Source: Dryocosmus kuriphilus
Lineage: Eukaryota; Arthropoda; Insecta; Hymenoptera; Cynipidae
Assembly: GCA_038277395.1 (NCBI GenBank)
Contig: CM076192.1
Coordinates: forward strand, 16,012,987 to 16,076,986
Length of the DNA stretch: 64,000 bases
Direction: 5' to 3'
Made by a program: the position numbers and the translations under genes
Shown here: positions 10,929 through 22,703 of the stretch, one piece after another
Position numbering within the stretch: the stretch's first letter is position 1
Layout of the letters: each line of letters opens with the position of its first letter
The notes under the pieces: generated by a model
Databases searched by the model: none
Told to the model about the DNA's origin: nothing
What the model saw: only the letters and a program-made list of their open reading frames with translations

Positions 10929-11310
10929 GGCTCTAACAAAATTTTCTTTATTTTTTAACTTAAACACCTTTCTCTTTAACAAAATGAACACTAACGTAAG
11001 TAACAATAATTTCCTTTAAATAATAATATAATAATACAAATTTTTTTTGCATTCTACAAAACATTAACTTGAATAATCCTTTGTACAGGTTAGGTTTCAC
11101 AGAATAAAACCTGTTCTCTACAAAATATATGGAATATTCCATTGATTTTGATTATTATACTACTACTTTTAAAATGTTATAAAAATGTCATGAATATGAT
11201 TCAAATTTGAATTGAAACATATTGACAATGAATTTTTTTTAAATAAACAACAAAAAACCCAACAAAGGCTGCAAGACTTTCAATTATACATTATTCTTGG
11301 GTAAAAAATT
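10929..11310 (+). repeat. PLE terminal repeat (pseudo-LTR), 5' copy of plus-strand element
   Basis: Starts with GGCTCTAACAAAATTTTC and runs to CATTATTCTTGGGTAAAA. It is the inverted counterpart of 10231-10578 and a direct repeat of the interrupted copy at 13918-15556. Confidence 0.75.
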
Positions 11311-11312
11311 AT

Positions 11313-11317
<5 letters not shown>

Positions 11318-11389
<72 letters not shown>

Positions 11390-11390
11390 T
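11318..11390. repeat. (TA)n microsatellite
   Basis: An almost pure TA run of about 70 bases just inside the 5' terminal repeat of the plus-strand PLE. The minus-strand partner has only a short TA run at 10198-10210, so the run has expanded in one arm of the palindrome. Confidence 0.95.
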
Positions 11391-11394
11391 GGCC

Positions 11395-13860
11395 TTAAAC
11401 CTTGAATACCTACTAAATTGAAATGGAGAACCGTGAATTTTACCAACAACTTCGAGAAGATTACAACGACCAAGAAGCAGCAATAATATAGGAATGGATA
11501 CGACTCATGTACTACGTGGAGGATAGAAAAAATCAACGCAGGTTTTTATTTAGATGTAAATTTGAAGATCTCATTCCGAATCATATTTTATGTAATATTA
11601 ATCCTAAAATTAGATAAGAAAACTTGCGCTAATATAGAAAAATCAATTTTTCAATTTGGAAAAATAATTTTAAATAATGAAATTAATGATATATCACTTG
11701 AAATTCAGGATATCTTTAAAGACAATTATCATTTTAAAATTCAAATCATTCAAAATTTCTCAGTAAATTTTTTTAATAACTTAGAATTTAAGACATATCA
11801 AAATATATACAAACATGTCAGTAAATTAATAAATTCATCAAAGTTAAAAATTGAAAACGTAAGATACCAACAACATCCAAATTAATAACTGATACTAAGA
11901 ATTGGGTTGTCAATATGACAAATGTAATTATACCTAATGAAGTAAAAGAGATTATTGGTCTAGGAGGAAATTTTGCATTACTTGACAATAAACAGAATTT
12001 TCCAATTACTAAACTTGTTTGTAATATCGAATGCAATATGAAAAACATTGAACTAAGTTTAAGAAATTCAATCAGAAATAATGTCACTTACTGGACTCAA
12101 AACTGGATTTATAATAATAATTTAATAAAAAAAATTCTCTTTATTATATAAAATCAAAAAGATTAAAGAATTTTTACATTCTAATAATGACATTATTGTA
12201 ACTTCAGCTGATAAAAGTAATAGAAGTGTTATCATGAACAAAATTGATTATACTACTATACATGATTTATTAACATCATTTAAAAGCAGCAAAATTATAA
12301 ATGATAACACACATCATTATTTTAACTCTAAAAACGGTATTGCTCCAAAATTCTATGGTTTGCCTAAACTGCATAAACCAAACTGTCCTCTTAGACCAAT
12401 CACATCTTTCCCTGGATCACCTTCCTATAATATATCGAAAAGCTTCGTCAAAGTCTCTGCAAAAAATTGTTGGAAAAACTAAATATCACATTAAAGATAG
12501 TTGGGACTTCAAAAATAAAATTGATAAAATCACAATTCCTAATAACTATACTGTTGTCTCCTTAGATATTGTTTCAATGTACACTAACATCTCTTGGAGT
12601 CTTATAAGAAGTACCATACGTAAACGATGGATGGAAATTAAGCCTCACACCTTTGTATCTCGAGATAACTTTGATAAAATTTTAAAACTATGTCTAGAAT
12701 CATGATACTGTCAATTCAATAATCAATTTATCAACAAATTTTTGGCCTACCAATGGGCTCACCACTATCAACAGCCGCTGCTAATATTATTATGGAGAAT
12801 ATTGAAAGTAAAGTTCTAAAATCTATTAATTTTCCAAAAATTTTTTATTTACGCTATATTGATGATACCTTAATTTGTTTACCTAAAGATAAATTTGAAG
12901 AGATTTTAATTAAATTCAACTCAGCAAATGACAAATTAAAGTTTACTATGGGAATGGCAATAAATGAAAGAACTAACTTTTTACATTTATCACTTACAAT
13001 AGAAAATAATAAAATCATCACAAACTGGTACCGTAAACCAGTATGGTCTGGCAGATTTTTAAATTATAACTCTTATCATCCAATTCAACATAAATTTAAT
13101 GTTATATATGGCCTCGTTGATAGAGCAACAAAATTATCTGGTGTTAGTAACCATAAAGATAATTTAATTCTTATAAAAGATACTTTAAAAAAAAATGGTT
13201 ATCCATTCGATTTTTTAAAAAGTAAAATCATCGAACGCTATAAATTTTTAAGTTCTCAGAATACAACAAATCCAGATAAAACAAATGATGTATCTGAAAT
13301 TAGAAAAAAGATAATTATACTACCGTATATTCATAATTTTGATGAATGTCTTTATAGAATTTTTAACAAATGTAACGTACAATTGATTTTCTCCATAGAA
13401 AATAATCTTTAAAAAACTTGTTTTAAAAGCACAAAGGAAAAGACTAAGAAGGAAAACAGATGTAATTGCGCTTACAAACTTAAATGTAAAGACTGTGAAA
13501 AGACATATATTGGACAAACTAGTAGAGCTATACGTATTAGAAACGGAGAACATGAAAGATCTATTGAATACAGTGAAACTAATACAGCTATTGCTAAACA
13601 CGCGCATATGATTTTTCACATGTTTTTAATTTTAATTTATGAGATGCCCAAATTTTAGAAACAGAACCTAACCTGGACAAAAGATTAATTCTAGAGATGA
13701 TTCATATACAACATGATATAAATTCTATTAATTTTAGAACTGATATTCAAGGTCTTAGCAATATTTATAATAATTTAATTACACACATTAATAATTTTTT
13801 TTTAAATTAAAAAAGAAAAAAAAAAATTTCAAATTTTTCGCGGGTTATAGCTATATACGT
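11395..13860 (+). pseudogene. Penelope-like RT with GIY-YIG endonuclease, plus-strand copy
   Basis: Same protein as the minus-strand copy. N-terminal part 11562-11885 and 11915-12151; RT entry 12234-12705 with the GLPKLHKPNCPLRPI motif and VVSLDIVSMYTNIS (RT motif A); RT core 12753-13412 with MGSPLSTAAANIIMENIE and YLRYIDDTLI; endonuclease 13430-13640 with KCKDCEKTYIGQTSRA. Compared with the minus copy, about 27 residues are deleted after MNKIDYTT (near 12257), and stops or shifts occur near 11887, 12152, 12480, 12706, 13412 and 13610. The 5' terminal repeat is at 10929 and the 3' one at 13918. Not active as it stands, but it could supply sequence complementary to the other arm. Confidence 0.87.
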
Positions 13861-13917
13861 ATTATATAATGCTGACCTAAAATTTCAGTCATGACGTTTT
13901 CATCGGACAAGCCTCAT

Positions 13918-15556
13918 TGCTCTAACAAAATTTTCTTTATTTGTTAACTTAAACACCTTCTTCTTTAACAAAATGAACACTAACGTAAGTAATAATAATT
14001 TCCTTTAAATAATAATGTAATAATACAAATTTTTTTTCATTCTACAAAACATTAATTTGAATAATCCTTTGTACAGGTTAGGTTTTAGGCTGTTGGCCGA
14101 GAAATAGGTTAGAAGTGTGATGTCGCCTTAATTCCTATTCAATTCCATCTGTTTTCGTATATACGACTTATGTATTTTAAAGAGACACTTTGCAGAAAAA
14201 TTTCCTCAACCCGAAAGGGGTTCACGGTTGTATGAGGTGCGCTTAGTATACAGTTTTCCGAAAAAAGTAAAAATATCTGTGCTAAAATACGATAATGGAA
14301 AAGTTTTGAAATGAGGGGAAGTAGAGAAAGAGTTCCAATGGCTAGAAGGAGAAAGCAGTACCAGAGGAATGCTTACAATCTGTAAATGATTATGTTAGGG
14401 ACTGCAGAGACACTGCAACTGCATTCGCGGCAAGGAAGCACTTTTTTCTTTTCCGCGAATTTCCCATTGTGCGAAATACAACCATATTCCATGTAAAAAA
14501 CATTTAAAGTACAAAAACAATTGTATGCAACAAGTGGAGTTATGACAGAATTTGATAGGTAACAGCGCTCGTCGCGCCAACCACAGCTGCCAAAATGCTG
14601 TTGGTAATGTCGCACGCGACGGCGGGAGTTTCAAATTTGAACTACGATAGTATGGTGTAAATGTCAATGTAATACTTTTGTCTTGTGCAAAAATATAATT
14701 TAATATTGAACAATACTTCAAAGTAACATTTTAAAATTATATTTCTGCACAAGACAAAAGTATTACATTGACATTTACACCATACTATCGTATTTCAAAT
14801 TTGAAACACCCGCCGTCGCGTGCGACATTACCAACAGCATTTTGGCAGCTGTGGTTGGCGCGACGAGCGCTGTTACCTATCAAATTTTGTCATAACTCCA
14901 CTTGTTGCATACAATTGTTTTTGTACTTTAAATGTTTTTTACATGGAATATGGTTGTATTTCGCACAATGGAAATTCGCGGAAAAGAAAAAAGTGCTTCC
15001 TTGCCGCGAATGCAGTTGCAGTGTCTCTGCAGTCCCTAACATAATCATTTACAGATTGTAAGTATTCCTCTGGTACTGCTTTCTCCTTCTAGCCATTGGA
15101 ACTCTTTCTCTACTTCCCCTCATTTCAACACTTTTCCATTATCGTATTTTAGCACAGATATTTTTACTTTTTTCGGAAAACTGTATACTAAGCGCACCTC
15201 ATACAACCGTGAACCCCTTCCGGGTTGAGGAAATTTTTTTGCAAAGTGTCTCTTTAAAATACATAAGTCGTATATACGAAAGCAGATGGAATTGAATAGG
15301 AATTAAGGCGGCATCATAGTTTTTTGACACCTCGGCCAGCAGCCTTCAGAATAAAACCTGTTCTCTACAAAATATGTGGAATGTTCCATTGATCTTGATT
15401 ATTATACTACTGCTTTTAAAATGTTATAAAAATGTCCTAAATATGATTCAAATTTGAATCGAAACATGTTGACAATGAATTTTTTTAAATAAACAGCAAA
15501 AAGGCCGTAAGACTTTCAATTATACATTATTCTTGGGTAACAATTATTATATATAG
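13918..15556 (+). repeat. PLE terminal repeat, 3' copy, split by a foldback element
   Basis: The repeat starts at 13918 (CTCTAACAAAATTTTC), is interrupted at 14087 within GGTTAGGTTT, and resumes at 15346 (CAGAATAAAACCTG) through TTCTTGGGTAACAATTATT to about 15556. There it joins LINE endonuclease sequence. The uninterrupted copies at 10231 and 10929 show that the two halves belong together. Confidence 0.8.
14087..15345. mobile_element. Foldback (long inverted repeat) DNA element
   Basis: Two arms of about 620 bases, 14087 to about 14705 and about 14727-15345, are inverted copies of one another with only a few differences and about 20 bases of unique centre. The ends are AGGCTGTTGGCCGAG on the left and its complement CTCGGCCAGCAGCCT on the right. 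Open frames in the arms (14373-14615 minus, 14820-15044 plus) are simply the same sequence seen twice and show no motif, so I treat the element as non-coding. It sits in the PLE terminal repeat; a target duplication is not clear because two bases of the host repeat seem lost. Confidence 0.85.
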
Positions 15557-16625
15557 TCAATTACTGTTCCCTTTTCTCCTCCTCGGGGCTGTATTCTCCT
15601 TCCTTCTCCCTCTGTATACATCCGTTTAATATAAACCATCCCAAGTTCTCCAATCTATTTAGTAATTCCCTTCCCTCTCAATTCACTACTTTGTCTTTGG
15701 ATTCACTTCCTGTCCAATCCCCTTCTTCTCCCCATGTTTTCGTCTCTTTTCTCCTGTTCTTGTGTTGAAGTTTCCCCCTATGATTAGCTTCAGCTCTTCT
15801 TCCTTTCCTTCTATTAGTTCCCTGGCGAAAGTTTCAGATAGAAAAAATTCTATCCTTTTGAATCCTTTTTATTCCGGTATCTGTTTCCGAACTAAACAGT
15901 CCCATTCCGATCTACTCCGAAGTTGGACTAAATATTTCTATCCCAAAAGCAAGAGTTCGAGGAAGAATTTGGAGGAAAGGTGAGCTTCGGATTGAATTTG
16001 GAGTTGATGCATGGATTGAAAAGGTTTGAAAACTTGCTTCGGATAGATTCGGAATGGCTCGGAAACAGATCCCGGAATGAATCGGAATAATTTGGGTTGT
16101 TTCGGAATGAATGTCAATCCAAAACTTTCGTTAGGGTTCTCTTAAATTATCTATTTTATTCTCCATATCCCTATTTCCATACGCCCCTAATATCTTTCAC
16201 CTCTTTTCTCCTGTATGTACTTACTTTTTCATCCATGAACCCTTCTTTGTCTTCCTGTAGTCCTTTTCCGGCCTCTTCTTTCTTCTTCCCTGTTAATTTT
16301 TTTTCTTATTCCCATGACCATTCCCCCTATTGCTCTACCCTTTATTATTTCTTTTTGCCATTTGTACCTTCCACCTGTATCCCCTTGGTATTCTTTCCTT
16401 CATTCTGTTCCAACCCCTTTCATCTAACCATGCGTATCTCCGTCATTACTAGTACTTGCCACTGCACAACAAATTTTTCATAAAATCCCTATCTTTTCTT
16501 CCTAAACCTGCTACATTCCAGTAGCATATTCTCCACTCTTCTTTTCCTTCATTTATCGTCTCTTCTTCTTTCCTACTATCCACTGTCTTTCCCACTTCTG
16601 TTCCTTTCCCTCTTAGTCTCCCAAT
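15557..16625 (-). pseudogene. LINE ORF2 endonuclease domain (5' half of the split LINE)
   Basis: Minus strand from 16625: NEGKEEWRICYWNVAGLGRK is the start of a Jockey-like endonuclease, followed near 16420-16310 by EKGWNRMKERIPRGYRWK and KGRAIGGMVMGIRKKIN. Near 15650-15560 come GWFILNGCIQREKEGE and, after a shift, KGTVIDYI, the last strand before the catalytic His region. The domain then stops at the Penelope insertion. Multiple stops are present, and the middle (15760-16100) is poorly readable. It pairs with the RT half at 6020-7500. Confidence 0.8.
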
Positions 16626-16639
16626 CCTTGAGGTTTAAC

Positions 16640-17790
16640 AGGCCTATCTCTTTCTTCGTTCCAATTACACCATATAACTCCTATTTGTATTCTCCAACCA
16701 TATAGCTTCTATTTGTATTCTTTCATACTTAACCCACTTTCTTGTTTCCTTCTTTCTCTCCTCTTCCGCTATTTGTCTTAACATATACTGCATATTCCTT
16801 TCTTCCCATGTAAAATCATCCTCTATTCTATCTAAATTTTCATATAATGACCTTTTCTTTGTGATCACTTCTCTCTTATGTTCTCTATTCTTGAATTTCA
16901 TCAGTGCCACCTGGCCTCCTTTCCCACCTTCCTTTCCTATACTTCTCGCCTCTCCTATCTCAATCTTCGCATCTGTCCCCTTTACCACTTCTTCCACTTC
17001 TTCTTTAAATTCTTTTCCCTCTAATTTAAAATTTTAAATAGCCTATCTCAATATTTCTTGTTATTTCCTCTCTATACTTCTTTTCTATTCTTCTCTCTAT
17101 TTTTCTCAACCTTTCTGTATTTTGAATTCCACCCCCCCCCCCCCTCCCGCTATAGAACCCGGTTTGAGCTCTCTATTTTTACTCTCCGACATTACGACTA
17201 TTCCAACCTTCCAAACCTTTTTATTTTTCAACTTTAAATTCCCAAATGAATTTTGTTAGGCTCTTCGTGCTTTCTTAGTCTTTGCTCTAAACTCTGCGCC
17301 TTTTCTCCAACTTTTCCCTGACTTCCTCTCACTTCCTTATCTAATTTTTCAGCTCAGTCATTTCCTTCTTATTTATAGCTTTATCTTCTCTCCCCTTTCC
17401 TCTTGCCTTTTTCCAGAATCTCCATTACCTCTATCTACATTTGGTGTATTTCTTTTAACTTTTCATCGTCTATCGAACGTCCATCTTTAAACTTGTCTTC
17501 TTCTTTTCCCTTATATTTTTTCTCATTCGTTACGCGATTCTCTCTCCCTGCGATGATCTTATCATTTTTGTGTTTTTTATTCGTGATCCTGCTTCTTGTT
17601 TATTCTCATTGCTTCCCCTATCTCTCCTATCCCTCTTTCTAATCCTCTCTTCTCCTAAAGTTTTCTTATTTTTCCCCCTTGCTTTTCTCTCTAGGTTCAC
17701 ACCTTTCGGGGTACAAACAATTTCTTGCTCTGAAGCATTGCTGTCGCTCTTCTCATAATCCATTAATCCGATTTAAAAATTCCCCACCCT
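16640..17790 (-). pseudogene. LINE ORF1 (nucleic-acid-binding protein), broken
   Basis: Two in-order pieces on the minus strand. 17763-17530 reads from MDYEKSDSNASEQEIV, rich in Lys, Arg and Glu. 16997-16665 reads EARSIGKEGGKGGQVALMKF then REHKREVITKKRSLYENL and IEDDFTWEERNMQYMLR, matching the conserved core of ORF1 proteins of Jockey-like elements in insects. About 530 bases between them are disrupted. ORF1 lies immediately upstream of the endonuclease start, the expected LINE order. The protein would bind element RNA as a coat. Confidence 0.75.
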
Positions 17791-18484
17791 CTCTACCTCT
17801 CTCTGCATCGATCGCCGTATCCTACTTACCCTCTACGCCCTGAATTTTAAGTCATTATCCGCAATCCGCAATTACATAATGCGGATGACGAAATATTCGC
17901 ATTTTTTACTTTCAGCACTTTTAGTAAACCTTCGACCAATCGTAAAAGAGAACTAGGCAAATTCTGGCTTCATGATGGGTGCATCTTGAGGTTCTGATTA
18001 GTTCCGATAGCATCGGACCACCAATGGGATTCTGATAGCGTGAAAGTTTTCGAATTCGAACGGACCTATCTTGTTAACACCTCAGAACAGAAAGAGAGTT
18101 CCAGACGAATTCAAAAATTTTCATGGTATCGGAGTCCCACTGCAAACTACTAGCCGCACTAGCGTAACCACACAGATTTGACTGAACTAAAGAATGCTAT
18201 TGGATGAAAGAAAATAGGAGTATTAGAATACCTTCGTTTCTTTTTACCGCGATAATAAGGATGTAAAGTTTCATGAATATTTTCATGTTTTTCTCATGGG
18301 TTTTCAACTTTCAAAGTTTCCGCTGATTTCAAAGTTTCAAACCAGAGGAAACTTTGAAAGATTCATGAAATTTTACATCCTTACGCGATAATGCGGTACT
18401 GTGCTCTCATGTGCTGCTACTGCCGCATTTGGTTTTGTTAATTATATTTGGTATTTGGTCGCGTCAGTTTCGTCTTTTGTTTGC
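17791..18484. other. Intergenic stretch with a short inverted repeat
   Basis: No coding sequence. At 18249-18384 there is an imperfect inverted repeat: GGATGTAAAGTTTCATGAA on the left and its near complement ending TTTTACATCC on the right, with ACTTTCAAAGTTTCC in between, which could form a hairpin of a small non-autonomous element. Confidence 0.5.
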
Positions 18485-20375
18485 TATGGATCCCAGCAGT
18501 GATGAAGGGAACGACAGAAATGGAAACAGAGCTGGATTGTGTACTCCTAGAAAGAAGAAACTGATTCATAATAATAATTTAAAGCACTAAAATGTAAAGT
18601 TTGAATTGGAGTTGCAATTCATATAAGGATTTCTGTAGCCAGGCCTTAATGATCCTAAGTATTGGAATATACATATCGATTTAAATTTTTCAAATATTAT
18701 GAAAGTCTTCAAATCGGGAAAATACCAATACAGTTTTTAAGGGCATGCTCTGTATTAACTGCTCTATATTCTTTAGTAATTGTAAACATTTTAACATAGA
18801 AGAACGTTCCCCGTATATTTACTTAATATCTCAAAATTTTACTTGATATCTTATTTGATTTGGACATGGGAATGGCGAAAAGAAACAGAAGAACAATTTT
18901 GAGGTGAATAGAGCATGCCCGTAACAGTGTCTGTAAACAATTGCGCGTGACAATTTCAAACCTTATTTTTTTTTTCTAGTTTCTTAGATCTGACGTGGAC
19001 AGACATGCTACGGGAAAAAGCACTTAGCAAAAAAGAAGCCTCGTGTTCAGAGACCCAGAAGAGTGTGGCTAAATTTTTTTCAAAGCAGACCTCTCTAGAA
19101 ATGAAAGTGAAGTACGCGGAAATAAAACTGGCCGGTTATATAGCAGCTCATGATTAGGCGTTTTAAAAAATCGATCACCTCATTGATTTGTTGAAAGACG
19201 TATTTCCTGATTCACAAATTGCTGCTTCTATGAATATGAAGAGGACGAAGACAAAAAGTATTTTCTTGAATGTTACTGGAGATGCCGAAAAGGAGTCTCT
19301 GACAGAAAGGCTTAAGTCTTTAAAATTCTCGATTTTAACTGACGAGTCGACAGACGCTTCAGCCATGAAGACAGCATGTGCGACGGTGAGATTTTGCGAT
19401 CGAGAGATTGGTCGAGTGACCACGAGGCATTGGGAGTTGGAGCAAATTTTCACCGAGAAGAATCCCAACTCTGCAGATACCGGGACTACGGCCCAAGTTC
19501 TATATGTTCAGTTGATAGCAACCTTTAATATAAGGCAGATTCCAGTAGAAAATATTATAGGGCTTGCCAGTGATGGCTGCATTATTATGGTGGGCTGCAA
19601 TAATTCAGTCGCTACGAGAATAAAATTACTATGTCCTGGAATTGTAATAGTGCCTTGTATTTGCCACTCTTTGCTCTTATGCGCCAGTGAAGCGTGCAAA
19701 GTGCTGGCCTGTATTTGCGAGGATCTGTGTTGCCTCATTTTTAATTATTTTAGCCATAGCAACAAACATCGAGCACAGTTGATTCAATTCCAGGAAATTT
19801 TTGAGTTGAATATTACAAGTATTCTTTATCCTAGTCAAACACGTTGGTTGTCATTCACTCCAGCGATACTGTGTATTTTGGCGAATTGGGATGCGCTGAA
19901 ATTGTACTTTGGTGACGAAACACTGAACTTGCGCATTCAAACTGCGGACATCATTTATTCAAGCTTGTCGGATCCATTCATTAAAGCGTATTATTATTTC
20001 CTGAAGTGGATATTGCCGAAGATTACAGGGCTGAATGAGTACTTCCAGTCTGAGAAGATAGTAATAACTGTGCTGCTTGACTGGATGATAACAGCGTACA
20101 AAGAATTTTTGCTGAATTACATACCTCATGAATAAGTTTTGCACACCCCATTCGACGAAATTTGCCCAATTGGCTGTACAAAATATGTACATATTGATAA
20201 AATGTACCTGGGTGTTGTTATGATGTCTCAGCTTTTAAAACAAGAGTGTCAGGCCAATCCTGTGCAAATCAAGAGTTTAAAAGAAAGTTGTGGGCCTTTT
20301 CTTTTCACATTTTGCTATGCAATTAAGAAAAGGAAAGCATTCGCTATAACACTTAACATGCATGTATCACAGTAG
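18485..20375 (+). pseudogene. hAT-like BED-finger transposase, broken
   Basis: An ATG at 18485 starts MDPSSDEGNDRNGNR, followed much later (near 18985) by DRHATGK, the end of a BED zinc finger, with a frameshift in it. Then SETQKSVAKFFSKQTSLEM and VKYAEIKLAGYIAAHD, a stop, and the long frame 19188-20135 (315 aa): LLKDVFPDSQIAAS, FSILTDESTD near residue 48 with a presumed catalytic Asp, GLASDGCIIMVGCNNS near 125, and IVPCICHSLLLCASEAC near 153. A stop at 20133 is followed by the C-terminal MYLGVVMMSQLLKQE region. This order matches ZBED/DUF4371-type hAT relatives common in insects. The stops make it a relic; 18590-18980 may hold an old intron. Confidence 0.75.
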
Positions 20376-20522
20376 CTTTCTATGATAATAATTATTATAC
20401 TGTATATCACATGAATGTAGGTACACATGGAAAGTATTCGCTATAACACTTAACATGCATGTATCACAGTACCTTTCTATAATAATAATTATTATGCTGT
20501 ATGTCACGTGAATGTAGGTACA
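20332..20522 (+). repeat. Tandem duplication of a 97-base unit
   Basis: GGAAAGCATTCGCTATAAC to GAATGTAGGTACACAT is repeated as a second copy starting at 20429 and ending at 20522. It begins exactly at the end of the hAT-like transposase frame, so it duplicates the last codons and the sequence just downstream, including TAATAATTATTAT. Confidence 0.85.
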
Positions 20523-22364
20523 TCTTTAGTAATTCCGTTTTTGCTCGGATGTACCTGTTCAATACAAAGACAGCTCTTTCACACAAAGAGAGAGAAGAGA
20601 CCTCGAGTCTGCACACTCTGATCTGTCTTCTACCAAGATCTCTCGCTGAAAACGAGACCCCGGTCGTTGATAAGAATGGAGGCGACTGCCGCTGAAGGCA
20701 GGGAATTTGTCGCATGAAGTGCTCAATATATCTGAGCTAGATCAGTTCCGACACATGATATTATTTTAAGAAAATGTCATGTATAATTGTTGATTACTTG
20801 ATCAAAACACTTCTCTAAAGATTTGCTCTATCCGTTCTGTTTACGGTTGTTGCATCACAGAGATGAGTGCGGAGAACAGCTGTTTACTCCCACAGTCAAC
20901 GGCATACTTCATCTGAACCAGGCCGTCAGAAAGAGAGGAGGGTGCTGCGTTAAGTTTTCACCACTTCCCAAAATTTTTAGTAGGATGACTAAATCTATGT
21001 ACACCTCCACGCCTTCTCAGGTACACCAAGACAATGTTGATGTTTCTGAATTGTTTAGTTTTGCTGACTGAAAACATTGTTTCCTCCTAAAGTTGCATAA
21101 TACTTCTTGATTTGCAGTATTATATTTTAATAATTTAGTTATATGATAAGATTCATAAGCCAAAGACTGCTACCAATTTGTGATCGTTACTAATAATTGT
21201 AAACTAAGTAATCAACTAAGTGCCACGATTTAAAATCAAACTAGAAATTAGGATTTCCTTGGCATATGTCTATGGACTGAAGAATTATTCATTCCACGTT
21301 TTACGAGCTTTATTCTGTGATTCGTAAGCTGAAGACTGTTTATTGATATTTAGTCAATTATTAGAATCAATATGAAAAAATACAGATTTTATTATTTCAT
21401 TAAATACTTTTTGAAAAATAATAAGTGATTACCAAAATATTAGTTATAAGAAATCATTTTTCACGAAGATATTAAGAAAATAAAATTTACCCCCACGCAT
21501 TTGGTGCTATTGTTTGCCCTCCGGTAAGCAGATATCTTTCTAGCTGACGTCATGACTTGAAATAAGTTCTGAGCACAATATAGAGCCGAACCTGAAACCT
21601 GAACCCTAAGATAACTCTGTCCTTTTTTATCGTAGCGTCATAAAAGAGCATTTTTCTTGAGTTACAACGCGATACATGAGCCAAAACAAGTTTTCCGCAT
21701 TTGCCTTTGAAAATCCGCAATCTAGTCAACAGTGTGCCTCAAAATCACTCTTTTAAGTTGGCAACATTGTCTCAGGTCTGTGTACTGCACTTTAATCTCT
21801 ACCTCTCTATCGACGCTGGCGAGACTCCTTGTATACGCCGGTCACCCTACCCTGCTGCTCATGCCACCAGTCACAGCCGACCGAAATCAATCTCAGTCTC
21901 GATAAATATCACTCACCCCTTTACTTTTCCAGTCTCCAACAAACATCTTTCATTCATAAAACCACCTAACACACTTTTTCAAGAAACTCACATCAAGCTT
22001 CACTACAATTATACACAACTCTTCATCACACAATATTTATACACTGAAATCTTTAATATAAATTACTATTATAGTATAATAAATTAATTTTTTCAAAACC
22101 CTTTGCCTTTGGCGCGCTTCCTCGTTTATAATTGAGCACGCCATCTATTCTGTACACTTTAATAACTTAAACTAAAATACCTACTGTCTTGTGCTTAATC
22201 ATCATTATTTGTTTTTTTTCCGTCGTAATTATTTTTATACTGTTCGTCTTTTCTTATTAATAATATACCCACTACATTTTTTGGAGGTTCTTTAATTTTT
22301 CTGGCCTCTCCAAATATTCTCAATATAATATTGGACAAATAGTTGACATTATTATTATTATTTA
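20523..22364. other. No gene recognised
   Basis: Reading frames at 20823-21071 and 21701-22087 have no recognisable motif. 20570-20700 is richer in G+C and contains CACACAAAGAGAGAGAAG and AACGAGACCCCGG, which has the feel of an LTR or 5' UTR, but I could find no matching second copy in the window. The rest is AT-rich. Confidence 0.4.
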
Positions 22365-22475
22365 ATTTCAGATGTTAAACTTTAATCCGATTGCTGGTCT
22401 AAATAACTTTTTAGAGAAACAAGAAAAAATCTACCTCGGCCCGAATTTGAACCGGGAACGCCACTATTTACGGTT
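22365..22475 (-). repeat. SINE fragment, inverted copy
   Basis: The minus strand reads ATAGTGGCGTTCCCGGTTCA to TAGATTTTTTCTTGTTTC and on to TTTAACATCTGAAAT, matching the 3' two thirds of the copy at 22704-22846 in opposite orientation. The tRNA-like head is truncated before the A box. Confidence 0.75.
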
Positions 22476-22703
22476 TAAATCACACCCTTTTTATTTATAA
22501 TCTTTTTCTATTTATAAATTACAAATGTAACTTCTGAAATTAATTAGTTAATTATACTGATCGATTATAACTTAATATCAAGAACTATATCCAGATTCGT
22601 AAAATATTCTGGTTTAATTCATTCAAATTGAAAAACTTCACAGGCATACGTGCAATCTCGCGTCATCCTGTTGAATGAGAGAAACGAGCAACGATCTACT
22701 CAG

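Noticed and set aside
14373..15061. Four open frames of 74-108 codons in the foldback arms
   Set aside because: They are the same arm sequence read on both strands and in two frames, with no motif and no codon pattern. They are open only because the arms are duplicated.
16097..17758. Plus-strand Ser/Phe-rich frames at 16097-16483, 17403-17642 and 17570-17758
   Set aside because: They are shadows of the minus-strand LINE ORF1 and endonuclease.
20570..20700. Solo LTR or gene promoter
   Set aside because: LTR-like composition only; no TG...CA ends with a target duplication and no second copy could be found.
20823..21071. Small gene of 82 codons
   Set aside because: No recognisable domain, no supporting context and AT-rich flanks; open by chance is as likely.
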